From Polyrhizophydium stewartii (taxonomy: Eukaryota > Chytridiomycota > Chytridiomycetes > Rhizophydiales), in assembly GCA_027604665.1 (NCBI GenBank), contig JADGIZ010000612.1, positions 1 to 11,139 of the forward strand: DNA of 11,139 bases, in the 5' to 3' direction. Below, one piece after another: positions 1-7,961 of this stretch. How positions within the stretch are numbered: position 1 is the stretch's first letter; each line of letters opens with the position of its first letter. The position numbers and the translations under genes were made by a program. The notes under the pieces are model-generated. The model ran no database searches. It was not told the origin of the DNA and saw nothing but the letters and a program-made list of their open reading frames with translations.

Positions 1-172
1 ATGCGGGTTGCCGCCGCGGGCGACCGCTGATCGGCGTGGGCGCTGCCGGCCGGGTCTCGCTCTCGCGTGTGGCGGGAGGCGGCGGCAACCCGCATTTCGC
101 GGGTCGCCCGACACACAAAAGGGCCGCGCCGGCCCGCGCTCCCCCGCGCCCCTGCACGCCCGCACACTCGAC
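1..172 (+). other. Upstream region of the ABC transporter gene (partial)
   Basis: GC-rich sequence before the first in-frame ATG of the transporter. I see no TATA box. The transporter frame is open back to near the window edge without another ATG, so an earlier exon or start outside the window cannot be excluded. A very short open frame of nine codons (1-30, ATG to TGA) could be a uORF if transcription starts outside the window, but nothing else supports it. Confidence 0.4.
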
Positions 173-3100
173 ATGCCTGCGCAGCCCGCAGTGCTGGCCG
201 TCACTGCCCGCGCCGGCGACCCCAAGCCGCCGTCGCCGCCGCCTCTACCGCCGCAGCCGCTGCCGCCGATCCCGCGCGACCCGTGGGCACACGCCACGGC
301 CTCTTGGCTGCTGCCCGCCCTGCGTGTCGGCTCCCGCCGCCCACTCGACCACGCCGTGAGCCACGCGCCTGCCGACATTCCTGCTGCTGCTGCACCCGCC
401 GCCCGCCGCCCGCCACCTGCAGCCCGCTTACCCCGGCCTGCCCGCACAGGACATTCGCCCCATCGCCGCTGCCGACTCGTGCGAGCGCAACGTTGCAATG
501 CTGGATCCCTTCTGGGCGAAGCTGCAGCGCCACCGCTCAAGCCCGCAAACCGTCGCCCCGCCCAGCCTTGCCTGGGCGATGCTAGTCGCCCTCTGGCCCC
601 AGCTGTAAGCCGCCCTCGGCGGGACCCAGGGGGTGCTGAGCAATGTCCCGCTGACACTTACGGCCGCCACCGGCAGCCTGGCGCACCTGCTGCTCAATGC
701 GTTCACCATCTCGCTCACAATTATCCTGCCGCTACTCATCCCGATGGTGAGCCGTCAAAGAGACCAAAGGCGCTTGCCGACGGCGCTGACGCAGCGTGAA
801 TGCATTCGGCTCTTGCGCAGATCATATCCGCAGTCGCAAATCCGGGCAAAACCGTGTTCTCAAACCCCTATTCACTGGCACTGCTGCAGCTGGCTCTGCA
901 GGTCGCCGGCGCCCTCGCCACCTCGGCATCCCAGGTTGGCGCTGCACGCCGACTCGTTGCCGCCACCGCCTGTGCGCTGACTCGACCATGCGCAGTCCGT
1001 CTACATGTCCGTGGCAATGCGGAGCGGCGTCGCTCTTGTCAACGGAATCTACGAAAAGTCGATGCGGCTGTCGCCCAAGGCGCGGCAGGTGCGCCAAAAC
1101 CTTCAACCGGACACTTTACCGTCGCACACATAGGCCGCTGACACGGTCTTTGCAGATGTACAGCGCCGGCAGAATCAGCTCCATCGTTGGCGCTGACAAG
1201 GAGGATCTCAAGTTTGCCGGCGCGGTTTTTGTCGAGTTCATCTTGGCTGTCAGCCAGATTGTGCTTGCGCTCTACTTCCTTGTCGTCTACCTCGGCAACG
1301 CCGCATGGGCAGCCTTGGCGACGTTTGCAGCCATCATGGTCACTCGGCTCAAGTTCTCGACTTTGTTCGGAAAGGCTTGGGAGGGCTACGTCGTCTACTT
1401 GGACAAGCGCTCCAAGCTGCTGCGCGAGTTCCTGCAGGGTGCGCCTGCTTCGCCTCAGTTTCATTCTGCAACGCGCCCTGACATGCTGCGTCCGCAGGTA
1501 TCAAGATTGTCAAGTTCCAAGCACTTGAGGATGCCTTCTTCGACCGGCTCGAGAAGCTCCGGGTTGAGCAGCTCAGGAGCGTGCGTCTCGACTCCAGAAC
1601 CCTCTTTGGCAACTATGGTGAGTCGTAGCCGCCGCTCGTGCGTTCTTTGTTTGACGCTTCTGGAGCGTCTTGGCTTACCAGGCATCCAGTCTGCATCGTC
1701 ATGCAGACGTATCTTGTGCCCATCGTCGCCGTCAGCGTGTACGCCACCTTGAAGGGCAGCCAAATTAGCGCATCCGATGTCTTCACGGCCATTGCCCTGA
1801 TCCAGACCCTCACGGGCGCGTCCAACTCGCTCAATTCATCCATGATGTGAGCGAGCGCGGCGTATACCCTCCGCTTCCTTCTGGGGCTGTCGACTGATCG
1901 GTGCCGTGTTTCTATTTCGCAGGGGTATTTCCATCCTGCCCATCTCGTACCGCCGCGTCGTCGACTTTTTCATGGCCGAGGAGCTCCCGCCCAACCAGCT
2001 GACCGCCCGGCGCACTCTGGGCGAGGCACCAGGCGGCATGGCAATCAAGACAAACGCAGCCTCGTTCTCCTGGGAAGAAGTCCGGCTCGACCAAGACGCG
2101 CCGGTCAAGGCCAAGGGTCTGTTCGCGCGGAAATCAAACGAGTCCGTCAAGAGCGCCAAGTGCAAACCGAGCGTCGACAGCATCGCAACTGAGCTTGAGA
2201 ACAAAGAGTCTGGCGAAACCGTTACCCAAAGCAACGTGCCAAGCAGCTCAGATACTCTCTTCAGCGCTCAGCCGGATGCAAAGCCCGCGCCGTTTGCGCT
2301 GCAGGACATCACCCTCGACATCCCGCGCGGCTCGCTCGTGGCCGTCGTCGGCTCGGTCGGCTCGGGCAAGTCGTCGCTGCTGTCGGCGCTGATCGGCGGC
2401 ATGCGCAAGACCGTCGGTGAATCGGCGCTGTTCGGCTCGGTCGCATACTGCGCGCAGGAGCCTTGGATCATGTCGGGCACCATCGAGGAGAACATTGTCT
2501 TTGGCGACGACTCTGTGCGCGCCAGGATCCCCGATGCCGTGACGGCGGCGTGCCTCGACCACGACCTTGAGATGCTGTCCAATGGCCTCGGCACGCAGAT
2601 CGGCGAGAAGGGCATCAACCTGTCCGGCGGCCAGAAGGCCCGTGTTGCGCTTGCCCGCGCCATTGCGCGCGACGCCGACATCTACCTGCTCGACGATCCG
2701 ATCGCGGCACTCGACGCGCATGTCGGCAAGAAGGTCTTTGACGACGCCATCTGCGGCGTGCTGCGCGGCAAGACGGTGATCCTTGTCACGCACCAGCTGC
2801 ACCTGTTGCCCAAAGTCGACATGGTCGTTGTGATCAACGAGGGCCGCGTTGTCGAGACTGGCGCGTTCCGCGAGCTCATGGCACGCGACGGTGGCTCTCT
2901 TTTCAAAATCATGAAGGACTATCACTTTGACGACCTTGATGCCGAGGATGAGACCGTCAAGACAGACAAGCTCCGCGAGGAAGAGAAAGCCGACGAGTGC
3001 GAGCTCATCAAGGCAGTCAAGGCGTTTGAGGAGGAGAAGGCTATCGCAGAGGACCGCAACGTGGTAAGTGATCCTTGTTGTTGGCGCAGCAACTGCTGCG

Positions 3101-5069
3101 AGCCGCTTTGCTGATACCATCGTGACGCCTCCAGGGCGCCGTCGGCCTGTCGGTGATCAAGTCGTACTTTACAGCCAGCGGCAACTGGTTCATCCCCGCC
3201 ATCGCGACCTCGTTCTTTGTGCTTGTGCTCTGCAACGCAGCCACGAACATCTTCCTGACCCTCTGGTCGGACTCGGACCAAGCTTCGCCGCGGTTCAAGC
3301 TGTCGCTCTCGTTTGCCCAATACCGCAACCTATACATTTGCCTTGGAATCATTGACCTCATGGTTCAATGTGAGTAGCTGTTTGTCTTTGCTGTTGTAAC
3401 CCTGAGGCAAGTCGACCCTCTAACCTGCGGCTCGGCGCTCAGCTGTGTTCTACGCGGTTGTCATTCTCTGTGCATATCGTGTCAGCGTTGTGATACAAAC
3501 GCGCTCGCTCAAGTCTCTCTTCAACGCGCCAGTCAGCTTCTTTGAGAGGCAGCCCGTGGGCCGCGTGATGCACCGCATGATGTACGACGTTAAATCTCTG
3601 GACAATGGCATGCATGCCAACCTCATTATCATTGGCTACCGCGCGACGCTCTTCATTGCCAATCTGATCCTGGTCGTTTACTCGTCGCCGTGGTTCATCA
3701 GTGAGTCTCTTGCTGGCATGGCGGTGCCTCTGCGCTACTTGCGGCTCCTGCTGACTCGCTCGCACCAGTCCTTTTCGTCATCCTTGTGATCTGCGGCATC
3801 TCCATCTTCCGCGTCTTCCAATCGTCGTACCGCGAGTTCAAGCGCTTGACCGTCATCCGCTACACGCCTCTTTCGGCCTTTGTCTCCGAGTCGCTCTATG
3901 GCATGCCAACCATCGTCGCGTACGGCGTGCAGAAAACGTTCACAATTCGGCAGCAGTATCTCTCGGACCGGTCCAACGCCTCGTGGCTGCATCAGATTGG
4001 CGCCGAGTGCTGGCTTAACATGCGCCTCGAGCTTTTGGCGTCGCTGGTTTCGTTTGCCGTCAGCATGGCAGGCGCTCTGGGTGTCTTGCAGTCAACGACC
4101 TTGGCGCTCGCGCTCTTTGCCTGCGTCGGCCTCGGCGCGACGATGAACCGGCTTCTGTACATTGCCGGCACAGCTGAAGCCTCGTTCAACGCCGTCGAGC
4201 GCCTCAACCACTATGCTTACGAGCTCGAGGCCGAAGCCGCGCGCGAGCTTCCCACCGACCCCAAGGACGGCGATTGGCCGACGGCCGGTGCCGTGACGAT
4301 CCGCGACCTCGAGATCCGGTACCCGTCCCGCCCGGACCACGCCGTGATCCAGGACCTGTCGCTCGACATCCAGCCGGGCGAGAAGGTCGGCGTCGTCGGC
4401 CGCACAGGCTCGGGCAAGTCGACGCTCATGACGGCGCTGTTCCGCATCATGGAGGCGTCCAAGGGCTCGATCGCCATCGACGGCATCGACATTGCGTCGC
4501 TCGGCCTCAAGACGCTGCGGTCGCGGCTGCAGATCATCCCGCAGGACCCCGTGCTGTTCAGGGGCACCGTGCGCTCCAACCTCGACTTTGCGACCAAGCA
4601 CGCCGACGACGATCTGTGGGCCGCTCTCGACCTCGTTGGCCTCAAGGACTTTGTCGGCTCGCTCGACGGCAAGCTGGACGCAGCAATCGAGGAGAACGGC
4701 GCCAACCTGTCGATGGGCCAGCGCCAGCTCATGTGCCTGTGCAAGGCGATCCTTGCCAAACCAAAGGTGCTGATCATGGACGAGGCGACGGCGTCGGTCG
4801 ATGCCGAGGCCGACAAGCGCATCCAGGAGTCGATCGAGACGCAGTTTGCGGCCACGACGGTGCTGTCGATTGCGCACCGGCTCAACACGATTGCGGCGTT
4901 TGACCGCGTGCTGGTGCTCGACGGCGGCCGCATTGCCGAGTTTGATGCGCCGCATGTGCTGCTGGGCCGCGCCGGGTCTGTGTTTGGCGACATGGTCGAG
5001 GCGACTGGCGCTGCCAACGCCGCCGTGATCCGGCAGATCGCAGCCGACCACTACGCCAAGAAACGGTGA
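173..5069 (+). CDS. ABCC/MRP-type ATP-binding cassette transporter, 12 exons, 1369 aa
   Basis: Full-length ABC exporter of subfamily C, which pumps organic anions and conjugates across the plasma or vacuolar membrane. Exons: 173-355, 450-604, 677-746, 821-934, 996-1088, 1156-1438, 1498-1617, 1690-1846, 1923-3063, 3135-3369, 3443-3700, 3769-5069 (4110 nt, in frame). Order: proline-rich N-terminus, MRP-type linker (SWLLPAL..RRPLDHA), TMD1 (hydrophobic about 114-390), NBD1, acidic linker, TMD2 (about 787-1070), NBD2. NBD1: Walker A GSVGSGKSS 535, Q-loop Q570, LSGGQ 625, Walker B ending DD 649-650 (Asp where catalytic Glu is usual, normal for ABCC NBD1), His682. NBD2: GRTGSGKST 1147, LSMGQ 1250, D1274/E1275, His1306. 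There is no TMD0, so this is a short MRP. NBD1 has an insertion of about 70 residues. The start is the first in-frame ATG; exons 1-3 are the least certain. Substrate is unknown. Confidence 0.92.
356..3768 (+). other. Eleven spliceosomal introns of the ABC transporter gene
   Basis: Introns: 356-449, 605-676, 747-820, 935-995, 1089-1155, 1439-1497, 1618-1689, 1847-1922, 3064-3134, 3370-3442, 3701-3768 (59-94 nt). All are GT-AG; donors are mostly GTGAGY or GTGCGC, once GTAAGT and once GTTGGC. Most hold a CTRAY branch site 15-40 nt before the acceptor: GCTGAC in introns 2-5 and 11, CCTGAC in 6, CTGAT in 8 and 9, CTAAC in 10. Intron 2 could instead use an earlier AG (639-640), giving a 36-nt intron. 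I chose 675-676 because it places the CTGAC branch site correctly and gives the family-typical distance from the PSL motif to the first membrane helix. Confidence 0.85.
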
Positions 5070-5304
5070 TGCGGCAGGCCGCACACGGCATTCCATCGCC
5101 GCTTGGGCGACTTTTGGAAACTTTCTCTCCCCTTCCCCAAATAGATATTCGACTTACCCTTTCCCCCTTGTATCTGACAAATTTGTTACAAAAGCACCCC
5201 TTGCTTCAATAAATCAAGCTGGTTTTGATTCCGTGGGACATAACATGAATGACATATCTGACAGTGATCGTGGGTGAGAGAGCGTTTATATTGCGACCAA
5301 AAAG
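5070..5304. other. Convergent 3' region between transporter and NAT genes
   Basis: A 235-nt spacer between two stop codons facing each other. It is clearly more AT-rich than the coding regions, as expected for 3' UTRs, with pyrimidine-rich runs near 5125-5167. Both transcripts must end here or overlap. No gene is seen in it. Confidence 0.7.
5208..5213 (+). terminator. AATAAA polyadenylation signal for the ABC transporter
   Basis: A canonical AATAAA hexamer 138 nt after the transporter stop codon, within AT-rich sequence and followed by a GT-rich stretch. On the opposite strand only a weaker TATAAA-like element near 5284-5291 could serve the N-acetyltransferase, and it lies about 15 nt after that stop. 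Confidence 0.6.
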
Positions 5305-6360
5305 TCACTCTGGAAGGCGGATGTGGAGCCGCGAAAGAAGCATTTCCTCAAACTTCTCGACCGTGGGCACCTTCTCTGACTCGATGGTGCGACCAAGGAT
5401 GTCGCGGACGAAAAAGGTGTATCCCTTGGCCCTGCTTCCGATCAAGGTTGCACGGTCGCCGTTTGGCTTGGGCAGCGTGGCATACTGCGTAAAGAAGGGG
5501 ACGGGCGGGCAAAAGGCCGGCTGCTTGACACGCATGTTGATGCGCTCAAAATCCAGCCACGGCACATCCTCATCGTGGTACACGAAGAAGGGCAGATAGT
5601 CGCTCTCTGGTATGTGCGGGGGCTCCATCTCCGAGGCTGCCACGTCGATGCTGGGCGGCCGCCCGGCCGACTTTGTCTTTTCGAGCCGGTGGAACCACAA
5701 GGCCCAGGCCGGGCGGTCCTCCCAGTCGATCGGGCGGATCGTGAACCACAGCCCGCCGGAGCCGCCCTGCGGCGCAAGAGCGGCCAGTTCCTCAGGCGAC
5801 CGGTTGGGCACAAACTCCAAGGGCTCCATCGGGGCAAAGTCCGAGGCGCCGATGTCGCACATCCAGCGGCCGAGCTCGGGGCGGCCGGGAACCGAGACCA
5901 GCAGCGTCAGGTGCGTGTTGGGCTTGTCCGCAAGCGACGGATCGCCCGGATACACTCCGGCCGTCACGAGCGCCGTGCGCATGTCGACCGTGAACCCGAG
6001 CCGCAGAAGCAACATGGCATACAAGGCATTGAGCTCGACGCAGAACCCGCCGCGGCCGTTGGGGCCGACCATCTTGCGCACGAGCGCCAGCGGACGCAGC
6101 GACGGCGGCTCGGAGCCATAGTACACGCTCAGGTTCTCGTACGGCAGCGTGGTGATGAGGTGCGTGTGCAGGCGGCGCATGGCGCCAAGGGCGTCCTTGG
6201 CGACGTCGGCAGCGCTCACGCTGGCCTGCGCAAGGACGGCGTCGAGGGCGGCGTCAATCTCGGCGGCCTCGGCGGCGTCGGTCGCGGGCCCGAACGGGTA
6301 CGCGGCGGGGACCAGCGGCAGCGGGTTGTTTGGGTTCTGCTTGATGTACAGCGCAGACAT
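5305..6360 (-). CDS. Arylamine N-acetyltransferase, 351 aa
   Basis: Transfers an acyl group, usually acetyl from acetyl-CoA, to aromatic amines and hydrazines in the cytosol by a ping-pong mechanism through a catalytic cysteine. The Cys-His-Asp triad is visible: Cys107 in the RGGFCVELN motif, His150 in NTHLTLLV, and Asp169 in WMCDIG. The N-terminal LPYENLSV (about 72-79) and the C-terminal hydrophobic tail ending IRLPE are also typical of the family. It is a single exon with no membrane segments or signal peptide. The start is ATG at 6360; the frame stays open upstream to 6525, but that extension is Arg/Gly-rich and unlike the family. Fungal members can use malonyl-CoA instead of acetyl-CoA, and the sequence alone does not show which. 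It lies tail-to-tail with an MRP-type exporter and 173 nt downstream of the RVS161-like gene on the same strand. Confidence 0.94.
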   Translation of the reverse strand: MSALYIKQNPNNPLPLVPAAYPFGPATDAAEAAEIDAALDAVLAQASVSAADVAKDALGAMRRLHTHLITTLPYENLSVYYGSEPPSLRPLALVRKMVGPNGRGGFCVELNALYAMLLLRLGFTVDMRTALVTAGVYPGDPSLADKPNTHLTLLVSVPGRPELGRWMCDIGASDFAPMEPLEFVPNRSPEELAALAPQGGSGGLWFTIRPIDWEDRPAWALWFHRLEKTKSAGRPPSIDVAASEMEPPHIPESDYLPFFVYHDEDVPWLDFERINMRVKQPAFCPPVPFFTQYATLPKPNGDRATLIGSRAKGYTFFVRDILGRTIESEKVPTVEKFEEMLLSRLHIRLPE

Positions 6361-6533
6361 GCTCGCGGGCTTGGGGGACGTTGCGAGAGGCGCGGGAAGA
6401 GTGGCGAAGGCGAAGATGCATTTTGAAGATCTCCACTGTGGGCGGCCAGCAGCCACAGGCGACCCGGCCCCGCCGCCCGCACGGACGCGCCTCCCGCGAG
6501 GCGCAAGCAAGCGAGGGCCGTGCACAGCGGCCT
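6361..6533 (-). other. Spacer between RVS161-like stop and NAT start, with a hairpin
   Basis: This 173-nt GC-rich region must contain the 3' end of the RVS161-like transcript and the promoter and 5' UTR of the N-acetyltransferase. I see no AATAAA. A perfect 7-bp inverted repeat with a 4-nt loop lies at 6487-6504 (GCGCCTC, CCGC, GAGGCGC). Its role is unknown. Confidence 0.5.
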
Positions 6534-7929
6534 CTATGAGCGGCAGATGCTCAGCTCGCGCATTTGCTGGAGCACGCCCTCGACGCGGCCCTCGAGCCCG
6601 CGCTCAAAGCCCGGCGGGAACGACGCACGCACGGCATCGAGCTTGTGGAATGCGCCTTCGTTAAAGGCAAGCTGCGACTTGACAATGGCCTCGAATGACG
6701 GGTTTAGGTACGCAACGCGCATGTTGATGAGCTCCGGGATGTCCGCGAGCAGTTGCCGGTTGATGTTGTCGTAGATATCCCGTGCCTGGTTGGCCTCGGC
6801 CTCGGCCTTGGGCAGCCTCGAGATGTCCTCGGACGGCTTGTCGACAAGGCGCCGCACATTGCTGCGCAGGCGGTCGTAGTCGAGCAGCTTCTTGGAGCGC
6901 TTCTTGATCGCCTCGTTGAAGTCAGGGAACACACCAATCAGGCGGCCGACGGGGTCGAGCACCGTGACTCGGTAGTTGGAGTCCTGCGCTCACGGCACCT
7001 CGCCAGGGTCAGCAGCACGCACGCAACCTGCAGCCGGCAAGGCATCGCACGGCGGCGCGATAGCACGAACCATCTCTGTGCGGACTTCCTCGTCCATGCG
7101 AGATGTGGCGTCGCGATACAGCCTGCCGGCCTTGTGCAGGGGCGACGCCTCGTCATAGAAGTTGTCGATGACCTCGGCAACGCGCTGCTGTGCGACGGTT
7201 GTTGCTGCGCAGGCCGACGCAGGCGTCAGAGCGATGGTCCGGCTGCGTCTGCAAGTGGCCTTGCCGCATGCTGCGGCCAGCCGCACGGCCAAGCTCCCAG
7301 ACCAGCCCCACCTCGCACTGCGTCGAGGTATCCTTTGGCTTCCTTGTGCAGCCGCTCGACCTTGGTCTCGAAGCTGTTTAATCGGCGCAGGAGTGAGGGG
7401 TCAGCAAGCGGTGCTTTTGTGGTGCGCCCTGCAGGCTGCCGGGTGCAGCAAGCCCCACCTCTTGAACCGCCGCTCCTCCGCCTCAAAGTCCTTGTCGATC
7501 TGATGATGGCGAGATGTGAGCCCTGGCGACCAGGCCCATCGAGCTCACGGCGAGAGGCGGCGGACGCACCGTCTTCTCGACCGCACCGGCCGATTGCATG
7601 ACCTGCGGGCGGCAGTAGCGGTTGCAGCGTTGCGGGCGGCGGCAGGCGGGACGTCGGCCGTCAGCCCGCACCATCGGGCGTCGCCAGCAACAACAGCACC
7701 GGCGGCCGCGGCGAGGCGCACCGACGTCGTGGCGCGGTTGACCGCCTTGACGAAGCCCGTCCTGGGCGGGCGGGGTGTGGGAGCCGAGCGAAGGCGCGCG
7801 CACGTGCCGGGGCCCGCAGGCGGGAGGCGGGAAGCAGCGCGGTGCGGCGGGTGTGCAGTGTCAGCAAGGGGGGGGGGGCGGCCGTGCGGCGCGGTTGGTG
7901 TCGGCGGCCGCCGTCACGAACCAACTCAT
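6534..7929 (-). CDS. RVS161: Rvs161/Hob3/BIN3-family N-BAR domain protein, 7 exons, 255 aa
   Basis: BAR proteins of this family dimerise into a curved coiled-coil and tubulate membranes during endocytic vesicle scission and actin patch function; Rvs161 pairs with Rvs167. Exons on the minus strand: 7929-7922, 7761-7722, 7602-7570, 7499-7459, 7373-7312, 7204-7071, 6983-6534 (768 nt, in frame). The product begins MSWTGFVKAVNRA, the amphipathic H0 helix. DKDFEAEERRFK, KEAKGYLDA, VAEVIDNFYD, LDPVGR, NEAIKKR, KLLDYD, VRRLVDKPSED and YLNPSFEA follow, and it ends LSICRS. The order and spacing match Rvs161 throughout, and the length is near the yeast 265 aa. There is no SH3 domain, which separates it from Rvs167/amphiphysin. 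The 8-nt first exon is inferred because it restores the conserved MSW start and the correct phase; the rest is well supported. Confidence 0.94.
6984..7921 (-). other. Six introns of the RVS161-like gene
   Basis: Introns on the minus strand: 7921-7762 (160 nt), 7721-7603 (119), 7569-7500 (70), 7458-7374 (85), 7311-7205 (107), 7070-6984 (87). All are GT-AG. Branch sites: GCTGAC with its A at 7861 (intron 1) and 7661 (intron 2), CTCAC in intron 3, and CTGAC in introns 4-6. In introns 1 and 2 there is no AG between the branch site and the chosen acceptor, which supports both acceptors. Confidence 0.85.
7868..7878 (+). repeat. G11 homopolymer (C11 on the RVS161 strand)
   Basis: Eleven consecutive G on the plus strand, read as C11 in intron 1 of the RVS161-like gene. 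It lies just upstream of the GCTGAC branch site (7860-7865). The run is prone to length errors in sequencing, but being intronic an error would not break the coding frame. Confidence 0.85.
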
Positions 7930-7961
7930 GCTGCTGTGGGAAACTTTCGCCAACTCTCCAC
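7930..7961. promoter_or_regulatory. Very short divergent spacer between RVS161-like and F-box genes
   Basis: Only 32 nt separate the two predicted start codons, which point away from each other. Whatever drives the two genes must lie inside this spacer or inside the 5' part of the opposite gene, for example in the 160-nt intron 1 of the RVS161-like gene. No TATA box is seen. Confidence 0.55.

Noticed and set aside
605..640. 36-nt version of ABC intron 2 ending at 640
   Set aside because: It also keeps the frame, but it is shorter than all other introns, places the GCTGAC branch site in the exon, and adds 12 residues to a region of normally constant length.
2248..3120. 290-codon minus-strand open frame opposite NBD1
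   Set aside because: A shadow frame: it lies fully antisense to a strongly supported ABC domain and is rich in Arg/Asp/His as expected from the complement.
4092..5096. 334-codon minus-strand open frame opposite NBD2
   Set aside because: Same reason: antisense shadow of the well-supported NBD2 exon, with no recognisable domain.
6361..6525. In-frame N-terminal extension of the N-acetyltransferase by 55 codons
   Set aside because: The extension is Arg/Gly/Ala-rich, unlike the family, while the ATG at 6360 gives a family-typical N-terminus.
6753..7601. 282-codon plus-strand open frame
   Set aside because: Antisense to several RVS161-like exons and introns; no motif; explained as a shadow frame.
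7842..7961. In-frame N-terminal extension of the F-box-like protein by 40 codons
   Set aside because: It overlaps exon 1 and intron 1 of the divergent RVS161-like gene and includes the G11 run; the F-box begins right after the ATG at 7962.
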